Source: an uncultured Clostridia bacterium (GTDB taxonomy: Bacteria; Bacillota; Clostridia; Christensenellales; Pumilibacteraceae). From it: a stretch of DNA of 18,108 nucleotides. Under the pieces are notes generated by a model. The model saw only the letters and a list, made by a program, of their open reading frames with translations. It did not search any database and was not told the origin of the DNA. The position numbers and the translations under genes are program-made. Position 1 is the first letter of the stretch, and the number at the start of each line of letters is the position of its first letter. Shown here in pieces: positions 12,954-18,108 of this stretch. Where the stretch lies: the NCBI GenBank assembly GCA_934277845.1, contig CAKQVV010000025.1:1-18108 (forward strand), in the 5' to 3' direction.

Positions 12954-13367
12954 TTATCTCTTGGAGAACTGAGGAGCGCGACGAGCCTTTTTGAGACCGT
13001 ATTTCTTTCTCTCCTTCATTCTCGGATCGCGGGTAAGGAAGCCCGCTTTCTTGAGTTCGGTTTTGAGATTAGCGTCGGCGATCACGAGCGCACGGGCGAT
13101 GCCGTGACGGATAGCACCCGCCTGACCGGAAAGTCCGCCGCCCTTTACGTTGACGAACACGTCGAACTTGTCGGCGGTATTCGTAAGCACGAGAGGCTGA
13201 TTTACGATAAGTTTAAGGGTGTCGAGCCCGAAGTAATCGTCAAGACTGCGTTTATTTACGTTGACGGAGCCGGTGCCGGGAACGAGGCGAACGCGAGCGA
13301 TTGCCTTTTTACGACGGCCGGTGCCCCAGTACTGCAATTTCTTCTTTGCGGTGGTTTTCGTTGCCAT
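12954..13367 (-). CDS. rpsI: 30S ribosomal protein S9
   Basis: A 137-residue ribosomal protein of the small subunit. It has the S9 hallmarks YWGTGRRKKAIARVRL at the N-terminus, GGGLSGQAGAIRHGIARAL in the middle, and the basic C-terminal tail ending in QFSKR, which reaches the P-site tRNA. The length is normal, with a slightly longer lysine-rich N-terminus. The ATG lies two bases after the L13 stop, with AGAGG inside the end of rplM, so translation is probably coupled. It is the second and last gene of the L13-S9 operon and is followed by a strong terminator. Confidence 0.97.
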   Translation of the reverse strand: MATKTTAKKKLQYWGTGRRKKAIARVRLVPGTGSVNVNKRSLDDYFGLDTLKLIVNQPLVLTNTADKFDVFVNVKGGGLSGQAGAIRHGIARALVIADANLKTELKKAGFLTRDPRMKERKKYGLKKARRAPQFSKR

Positions 13368-13369
13368 AA

Positions 13370-13813
13370 TTAGTTATACCTCTTAACAAGATTAAGGACT
13401 TCGGGCTGCTGTGCCTCGTGGTTGTGTTCCGCGCCCTTGTAGATGCGGACTTTTTTAAGCATCTTTCTGCCAAGGCTGTTCTTGGGGAGCATGCCCTTGA
13501 TAGCAAGGTAAAGCGCTTCGTCGCTCTTCTCTTCCATGAGTTTCTTGTACTGAACCTGTTTCAAGCCGCCCATGTAAAGCGTGTGATGAGATTTGTACTT
13601 CTTCTCGAGTTTTTTGCCGGTAACGACGATTTTGTCCGTATTGATAACGATAACGAAATCTCCGCAGTCGACGTTGGGGGTGAAGGACGGCTTGTTCTTG
13701 CCGCGCAGCACTGCGGCAACCTGACTTGCAAGTCTGCCCATAGGCATATCGGTTGCATCCACAACGTACCACTTTCTGGAGATATTCTGCTCATTTGCCA
13801 TAAAAGTTTTCAC
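13370..13813 (-). CDS. rplM: 50S ribosomal protein L13
   Basis: A 147-residue large-subunit protein. Core motifs: KWYVVDATDMPMGRLASQVA, GDFVIVINTDKIVVTGKK, and the C-terminal AIKGMLPKNSLGRKMLKKV with VYKGAEHNHEAQ-like ending RIYKGAEHNHEAQQPE. The GTG at 13813 is chosen as the start: AGAGG lies seven bases upstream of it, while the in-frame ATG at 13801 would be 19 bases away. L13 nucleates early 50S assembly. It heads the rplM-rpsI operon behind a consensus promoter and a structured leader of about 149 bases, which suggests autogenous control of the kind described for L13 leaders in Firmicutes. Confidence 0.97.
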   Translation of the reverse strand: MKTFMANEQNISRKWYVVDATDMPMGRLASQVAAVLRGKNKPSFTPNVDCGDFVIVINTDKIVVTGKKLEKKYKSHHTLYMGGLKQVQYKKLMEEKSDEALYLAIKGMLPKNSLGRKMLKKVRIYKGAEHNHEAQQPEVLNLVKRYN

Positions 13814-13962
13814 GGTAATACCTCTTTGATTTATCTTGAATTACGCGCGGCAGATTGTCGTTTCACGCCGACAAAAAGCAACGGCTGCATCCGAAAATCG
13901 TCCTCGTTCAGCGTCAGGGGGCTAATCCCGGCGCAAAACAAATGACATCCTTTTCGGGACGC
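13814..13962 (-). promoter_or_regulatory. Structured 5' leader of rplM-rpsI (L13-leader-like)
   Basis: The predicted transcript start (about 13962) coincides with the outer strand of a 6-bp helix, AGCGTC (13910-13915) with GACGCT (13958-13963). A partly competing CCCG/CGGG pairing lies inside it (13927-13930 with 13955-13958). A second perfect hairpin, TTGTCG (13855-13860) with CGACAA (13869-13874), follows. L13 operons in Firmicutes often have autoregulatory leaders. I cannot confirm that this one matches the Rfam L13 leader. Confidence 0.5.
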
Positions 13963-13968
13963 TAGATC

Positions 13969-13997
13969 ATTTTACTATAAACTACGGGTTATGTCAA
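13969..13997 (-). promoter_or_regulatory. Consensus sigma-A promoter of the rplM-rpsI operon
   Basis: TTGACA (13997-13992), 17 bases, TAAAAT (13974-13969) on the minus strand, predicted start near 13962. This strength is expected for a ribosomal protein operon. Confidence 0.8.
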
Positions 13998-14066
13998 GCG
14001 TTAATCGCGGGTTTTATGCGATTTTTTTGCGTTTTCAACGGTTTTTTCGGGTAAAACTCCCGGTTT

Positions 14067-15683
14067 TCAATCCGTGAGCATGCGGTTGATTTTTTCGCGG
14101 AACGATTTGAGCCATACGGGATCGTGCGGATACTCCGTCCAGCCGTCTACGCCTTCGCCTTTTACCAGCGCGACTGCCGCTTCCCTGCCGATTTTCTTTT
14201 CCAGCGATTTAAGCGCGGCGAGATCTTCGAGCGCCTCGCAGAAAACCTCCAGACGAAGCGAATCCCACGCGGTTCCGTCGTCGCCGGGATAGACCACGAA
14301 CGCGTCGCCCGACGGGAACGCTCCGCCCGCGTCGGTGTCGACGAACGGGTTGATTTTTCTTATCGAGTACTGCGACAGGTAAAAGTTGAATCCCCATTGC
14401 AAAAAGCCTTTTACGCCGCTGATATACAGTTGAAGTCCGAGCACGCGGTTTCTCTCGCCCGGCATATTGAAAAAGCGGTTCGATAAATAGTTATTGTACG
14501 AGGAGCAGCAATAGTACGCCCAGTTCTTTTCGGGCATATCGGACGTGGCGTGCGTGGTGGAAATCACGGGACAATCGACTTTGCTTTCGAGATCGCTGGA
14601 AGCGTCCATGACCTTGTAACCTTCGATCAGCGAGCGGACGAAATCGTAAATCTCGTTGTAGTACGGGCGTTGCTCTGCGTTCGGTTCGTCGGAAATATGA
14701 AAATACGTTCTTTCCGCTATGCCCTCTTTTTTCAGAAAAACGTCGAGCGCGGGTAAAAACTGCGTCAGGAACGACTTGTACTCGTCGCTCAGCGACGGCA
14801 CGTCCCAGCCGAAAATGCGCTCGTAACCGTTCTCGGTGGTCGCCATGATTTTCGGGCAAACCTTTGCGCCCCACTGCGTGGTAAGATGGGACATTTCGTA
14901 GTATTTTACATTATGCTTTGCCGCAAAACGGACGAACTTCCCGAGTTTATCGAAGCCGAACGAATACTTGTCGCCTTTTCTCGCTATGTCCACGAGCTGA
15001 ACGGTAGTGCGTTCTCCGCCGACTTCGGTATCGAGCGGCGGCGTGAACAACGGAACGTACAGCATGTTCATGCCGTGCGTGACCGCGGAATCGAGGAACG
15101 AACCGAAAATTTTGTAGAACTCGTCGCCGAACGGTTCGACGCGGTAATAGTCGACTATCGAGTCGTAATGGAACCAGTTGGTGTAAATGAGATCGTTTTC
15201 GGGAAGTTCGGCAGGCAAAACTTCCAATGCATAATCGGCTGAAAACTCCTTGTTTTCCCACTCGTTTTTAACGGTGACTTTCACGTCGTAATTGCCGGGC
15301 GTCAAGCCCTCGGGCGAGTGAATCGTGATCCACAGCGTGGTGTACGATTCCGGACGAATCATAACGTTGCCGTTTTCTATCGGGCGAAGAAGATCGGGAT
15401 AAAGTCCCGTGCCTATGCCGGGTTTAATGACGTAATCGTCGGAGTCGGGATAGGACGCAAGTCCCGCCGGAATTTCGACGACTTCGCGCACCGTAACCGC
15501 CGACGCGTCGATACCCTCGACCGTCACGGTATTTCTCGGCGAAGTTCTTTCGTAATCGCTGTAAATCGCCACCTGAAAATTATAGCGTTCGTTTTTCAGC
15601 ATCGTGCCGCCGTGTTCGACGATTTTCGGAGCACCGGTTGCGAACACTTTGTCCAGCGATGAAACAGTCGTAAGTTTATACAT
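14067..15683 (-). CDS. GH123-type glycoside hydrolase (DUF4091 catalytic domain)
   Basis: A 538-residue protein without a signal peptide, so probably cytoplasmic. Residues about 1-155 form a beta-sandwich-like N-terminal domain. Residues about 160-500 form the barrel, with HISDEP at 330-335 supplying the adjacent Asp332-Glu333 pair used by GH123 enzymes (Asp orients the substrate acetamido group, Glu is acid/base). The C-terminal LRLEVFCEALEDLAALKSLE is the DUF4091 signature. Characterised GH123 enzymes are beta-N-acetylgalactosaminidases acting on glycosphingolipid or similar glycans; the substrate here is unproven. The frame opens at 15785, but ATG 15683 has GGGAG upstream and the extension would run through the promoter. 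It stands alone, with no transporter or regulator gene adjacent. Confidence 0.85.
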   Translation of the reverse strand: MYKLTTVSSLDKVFATGAPKIVEHGGTMLKNERYNFQVAIYSDYERTSPRNTVTVEGIDASAVTVREVVEIPAGLASYPDSDDYVIKPGIGTGLYPDLLRPIENGNVMIRPESYTTLWITIHSPEGLTPGNYDVKVTVKNEWENKEFSADYALEVLPAELPENDLIYTNWFHYDSIVDYYRVEPFGDEFYKIFGSFLDSAVTHGMNMLYVPLFTPPLDTEVGGERTTVQLVDIARKGDKYSFGFDKLGKFVRFAAKHNVKYYEMSHLTTQWGAKVCPKIMATTENGYERIFGWDVPSLSDEYKSFLTQFLPALDVFLKKEGIAERTYFHISDEPNAEQRPYYNEIYDFVRSLIEGYKVMDASSDLESKVDCPVISTTHATSDMPEKNWAYYCCSSYNNYLSNRFFNMPGERNRVLGLQLYISGVKGFLQWGFNFYLSQYSIRKINPFVDTDAGGAFPSGDAFVVYPGDDGTAWDSLRLEVFCEALEDLAALKSLEKKIGREAAVALVKGEGVDGWTEYPHDPVWLKSFREKINRMLTD

Positions 15684-15720
15684 ACTCTTCTCCCGTAAAT
15701 AAGTGATAGTTTCAAATATA

Positions 15721-15750
15721 ATTATAGCCGTTTGCCGGCGTGCAAGGCAA
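15721..15750 (-). promoter_or_regulatory. Probable promoter of the GH123-type gene
   Basis: TTGCCT (15750-15745), 18 bases, TATAAT (15726-15721) on the minus strand. The -10 is perfect and the -35 weaker. A perfect 18-bp palindrome (15754-15771) lies three bases upstream of the -35, consistent with a regulated promoter. Confidence 0.6.
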
Positions 15751-15753
15751 GAA

Positions 15754-15771
15754 AAATAAGCCGGCTTATTT
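15754..15771. repeat. Perfect 18-bp palindrome next to the GH123 promoter
   Basis: AAATAAGCCGGCTTATTT is exactly self-complementary and lies immediately upstream of the -35 box. It could be a homodimer operator or, read on the minus strand with the following TTC, a weak terminator hairpin. Confidence 0.6.
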
Positions 15772-15803
15772 GCACAAAAGGACACGCAAACGCCGCGCCG
15801 CGC

Positions 15804-15842
15804 AAAAGAAAACGCGCCGGCGGAATACCTGTAAGCGCGTTT
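15804..15842 (-). terminator. Intrinsic terminator of the large lipoprotein gene
   Basis: AAACGCGC (15842-15835 on the minus strand) pairs with GCGCGTTT (15817-15810) around a 17-base loop, followed by TCTTTT. It begins 22 bases after the stop at 15865. Confidence 0.75.
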
Positions 15843-15864
15843 CGTTTATCGGGTTTTCAATTAG

Positions 15865-17847
15865 TCAAGCGTTGACAGCCGCTTTGCGTTTTCCGAGGAA
15901 AAGCGCGCCGGCTGCGAGAACGAGCGCTCCGCCGCCTCCGATGAAGAACCACGGGTTGATCGGGGCAATCGTCGAGCAGGACGAATTGCCGTCCGCTTTG
16001 TCGTCGGTCGAAGATTTTTCGTCCGCAACGACGGTAACGGTGAAGTCAACGGTGCGTTTCTTGTATGTGACGGTAACGGTGACCGAGCCTGCCGCGGAAC
16101 TGTCAAAACCTTTGACCATCTTGTCGGTGACTTCGATGACTTCGGATTCGGGCTTGTTGCCTTCGCTGTTGGCATAGAAATTAGCCTCTACGACGAGTCC
16201 TTTGAGGTTGAGTTTTTCGCCGACTTTATAAGAAGTCTTGTCGGGCTGTTCGACGACGGTGAGCGATTCGACTTCGCTGAAATCTTCGTCCTCGGTTAGT
16301 TTACCGACGAAGAACGCTTCGTTGTTGCCCTCGGGACCGTCGATTTCCTTGAAGAACGCATATCCGGCAGCGGTGTCGGAAACCTTGCCGAAGTAGATAA
16401 GGTAGCCGCCCGCGACGCTTGCGCCGTAAGTGCCGGTGCTGACGTTCTCGGCAACAGTAGTTGCGGCGGTGTCCGCGCCTGCGCTGAGGTCGAGTCGTTT
16501 CAAAGTCGAATCCACGGTGAAAAACAGGTAATTTTCGTAAACGGTGTCCACGGTAATCGCGGTGCCGGTAGCGACTTCTCCTTTCTTCACTCCGTCAACG
16601 TAAAGCGTTGCGGTCACGGTCGAAGTCGAAGAGGACGAACTCGAAGAGGACGAACTCGTAGACGCTTTGGTGGTAGCAAGCACGCTGACCACGTTGGTCA
16701 CGTTTGCTTTGTCGAAGCCGTAGTTCTGAACGAACGGATAAACGTCGAGTTTATCGAGATCGGAAGTGACGAGTACGGCTTTTTCGACGTTCTGCTTGTC
16801 CGCATTCTTTTTGTCGGCGGCGTATTTCTCGTCGTTCTTTTTCAGGGCGTTGTGAAGGTTGGTCGCGAAAAGTTTGTTGGTGAAGTTGTCGGGTTTGCGG
16901 TAGAACAGGTAGCCGTCGCGCACGGTTTCGAGCGTGTAGGAACTGTATCCGTCCGCTTCAAAGACGTAGGATTCGGTTGCGCCGTCGGGACGGACGTATT
17001 CGAGTACTTCGCCGTTGGGGAGAGTGTCGTCGTCGGTTGCCGAACGCTTGTAGTACACAAAGTCGTAGATCGTATTCTCGCCGATACCCTTGTAGTAAAC
17101 GGGCTTGACGGGCATAACCGCGGCGGTTACGTTTTCCGCAAGTTTCACGGTGTCCTCTACCTTGCCGTTCTTCTTTGCTACTTTGACGGTGATAAGGTCG
17201 CTGCCGTCGAGCACGGTGAGGTAAACGTTATCGCCCACCGAATAGAACGCATAGGGAGAAGAATCGCTGTCCGAAGTCGTGGTATAGATCTTCCTGGTAC
17301 TCTTTCCGTCGAGCGTCATGCGGAAGAAGTCGGTCTTTTTGTACTGGACGTCGCCGGTCTTGCTCTTGAGGTTGTTGGGCGAAGCGTAATAGATGCAGTC
17401 GTCATAGATGAAGATGCCGCCCTCTTTGTAACTTGCGGTGCCGACGGTTTTGGGAGCGATACTCTCGACGTCGATAACGTTCACTTCGTCGCGCTTGTAG
17501 TCGGTGTCTTTATGTGATTTCACGCCGAGTTCGGTCACGGTGTCGCGTTTTACCACGAACGAGCCGTCCTGTTTCTCGCCGAGAAGTTCGGCACGATAGA
17601 CCGCGCCTTTGATTACGCTGCCGAACACGTTGGCAGTGCCGTCGGAATCTTCATAGCCGCGGGTACCGTTGAGAAAGTACACGTAGTTGCCGTACTGAAC
17701 GGCACTGCCGCCGTTGCCTTCCACGGTGTAACTCGTGTCCTGAACGCCGTCTATCTCTACTTTCTTATAGTTGTCGCCAGAGCAGCCAAATAACGCTATA
17801 ACGCTGATGGCAAGCGTCGCTATAATTGCAAAAACTTTTTTCGTCAT
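15865..17847 (-). CDS. Large surface lipoprotein with Ig-like domain and C-terminal membrane anchor
   Basis: A 660-residue protein of unknown function. The N-terminus is a lipoprotein signal with lipobox LFGC (Cys22). Residues about 35-520 contain recurrent Gly/Tyr strands such as QYGNYVYFLNGT, IYDDCIYYAS, DNVYLTVLDG and RDGYLFYRK, which suggest a beta-propeller of the DUF5050 kind. A run of ten serines at about 397-407 splits this region. Residues about 548-610 (SLTVVEQPDKTSYKVGEKLN ... VTVTVTYKKRTVDFTVTV) resemble a bacterial Ig-like domain (Big_3 type). The C-terminus has Cys624, a hydrophobic helix (about 630-652) and the basic end GKRK, a typical Clostridial C-terminal anchor. It has its own promoter with operator-like repeats and a terminator. 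A GGAG site precedes the ATG. Confidence 0.85.
   Translation of the reverse strand: MTKKVFAIIATLAISVIALFGCSGDNYKKVEIDGVQDTSYTVEGNGGSAVQYGNYVYFLNGTRGYEDSDGTANVFGSVIKGAVYRAELLGEKQDGSFVVKRDTVTELGVKSHKDTDYKRDEVNVIDVESIAPKTVGTASYKEGGIFIYDDCIYYASPNNLKSKTGDVQYKKTDFFRMTLDGKSTRKIYTTTSDSDSSPYAFYSVGDNVYLTVLDGSDLITVKVAKKNGKVEDTVKLAENVTAAVMPVKPVYYKGIGENTIYDFVYYKRSATDDDTLPNGEVLEYVRPDGATESYVFEADGYSSYTLETVRDGYLFYRKPDNFTNKLFATNLHNALKKNDEKYAADKKNADKQNVEKAVLVTSDLDKLDVYPFVQNYGFDKANVTNVVSVLATTKASTSSSSSSSSSSTSTVTATLYVDGVKKGEVATGTAITVDTVYENYLFFTVDSTLKRLDLSAGADTAATTVAENVSTGTYGASVAGGYLIYFGKVSDTAAGYAFFKEIDGPEGNNEAFFVGKLTEDEDFSEVESLTVVEQPDKTSYKVGEKLNLKGLVVEANFYANSEGNKPESEVIEVTDKMVKGFDSSAAGSVTVTVTYKKRTVDFTVTVVADEKSSTDDKADGNSSCSTIAPINPWFFIGGGGALVLAAGALFLGKRKAAVNA
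16628..16657. repeat. Tandem 15-bp duplication coding for a serine run
   Basis: GAAGAGGACGAACTC is present twice in perfect tandem (16628-16642 and 16643-16657). Each unit codes for five serines in the lipoprotein, and its length is a multiple of three, so copy-number change would not break the frame. Confidence 0.85.
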
Positions 17848-17861
17848 TTACATAACTCCAT

Positions 17862-17902
17862 TTTACCGGTTACGATACGTTAAAATTTATCAGTTACGAT
17901 AC
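17862..17902. repeat. Paired 17-bp direct repeats over the lipoprotein start site
   Basis: Copies at 17862-17878 and 17886-17902 are identical at 15 of 17 positions (minus-strand core GTATCGTAAC) and start 24 bp apart. The upstream copy begins one base after the -10 box and covers the predicted start near 17896; the other lies in the 5' leader before the ribosome site. Position suggests a repressor operator. Confidence 0.65.
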
Positions 17903-17931
17903 ATTATAGGATAAATCGCAATTTAAGTCAA
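17903..17931 (-). promoter_or_regulatory. Consensus sigma-A promoter of the large lipoprotein gene
   Basis: TTGACT (17931-17926), 17 bases, TATAAT (17908-17903) on the minus strand, giving a leader of about 49 bases that is filled by the paired direct repeats. Confidence 0.82.
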
Positions 17932-17948
17932 CCGTTTAATCGCCAAAA

Positions 17949-18085
17949 CGGAAATTTACCGCCGTTTCCGCGGCAATTTTTCTCTTGCAACCGCGTCCGG
18001 TGCCGGACACAGCCATATTTAATATTGACGAAAAACGCTCCCGCCAAACATTGCGCCGACGGGAACGCTTTTATAATCGGATTTA
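17949..18085. other. Right-edge intergenic region with several inverted repeats
   Basis: No convincing gene lies in 17940-18108. Three inverted repeats are visible: CGGAAA/TTTCCG (17949-17954 with 17965-17970), GTCCGG/CCGGAC (17995-18000 with 18003-18008), and an interrupted stem centred on TCCCG/CGGGA at about 18033-18085. The last has T's on both sides and looks like a terminator for a gene beyond the window. Confidence 0.45.
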
Positions 18086-18108
18086 TGTAAAATCGGACTG
18101 TGCCGGTT

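Noticed and set aside
14003..14028. Hairpin AATCGC/GCGATT followed by a T-run on the plus strand
   Set aside because: It has terminator form only on the plus strand, where no gene lies upstream; it may be chance or stop antisense RNA, which I cannot support.
17940..18108. A roughly 60-codon minus-strand open frame at the right edge
   Set aside because: No start, ribosome site or recognisable motif, and it runs through several inverted repeats up to the next promoter.
1..18108. Mobile elements, CRISPR arrays, tRNA or rRNA genes
   Set aside because: Scanned by eye on both strands; no transposase, integrase, regularly spaced repeats or cloverleaf-type sequences were seen.

Overview
The window reads as a chromosomal segment from an anaerobic, endospore-forming member of the Clostridia (Bacillota), with roughly balanced base composition. 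The sporulation and germination genes spoIIR, sleB, ypeB and a SipL-type SPOCS/LysM protein are present. The backbone rplM-rpsI / rsmA / yerC / veg / sipL / ispE / spoIIR matches the order seen in Clostridia. Assignment below class is not possible from sequence alone, although an uncultured gut lineage is plausible. Apart from one small XRE regulator, every gene lies on the minus strand, so transcription runs from high to low coordinates. No tRNA, rRNA, IS element, integrase or CRISPR array was seen.

Layout in transcription order, right to left. 17847-15865 encodes a large lipid- and membrane-anchored surface protein with its own consensus promoter and paired operator-like repeats. 15683-14067 is a stand-alone cytoplasmic GH123-type glycosidase. 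13813-12954 is the L13-S9 ribosomal operon with a structured leader and strong terminator. 12858-11449 holds rsmA and a YpsA-like SLOG protein. 11317-10829 is a double zinc-ribbon protein with an extreme acidic tail. 10517-9900 holds yerC and veg. 9743-8223 is the sipL-like spore morphogenesis gene and 8179-7322 is ispE. 7150-4512 is a spoIIR-sleB-ypeB cluster joining forespore signalling with the spore cortex lytic system. 4234-1052 is a tightly packed five-gene operon: thioredoxin-reductase-like flavoprotein, FmdB-type zinc ribbon, nitroreductase, esterase and DUF975 membrane protein. It ends at a bidirectional terminator shared with the convergent XRE gene (713-952). Divergent from XRE is a lipoprotein gene cut by the left edge.

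The genes are mostly ordinary Clostridial chromosome, so the most interesting signals are regulatory. A perfect 11-bp hairpin buries the spoIIR ribosome binding site and overlaps a forespore-like promoter, so long read-through transcripts and short forespore transcripts should differ in translation. ispE has a consensus promoter whose predicted start is the A of its ATG (leaderless mRNA). Two lipoprotein promoters carry paired 17-bp direct repeats with 21- and 24-bp periods. The thioredoxin-reductase-like protein lacks the usual NADPH-binding residues, which suggests a ferredoxin-dependent or otherwise non-NADPH enzyme. No unambiguous novel multi-gene system was found.
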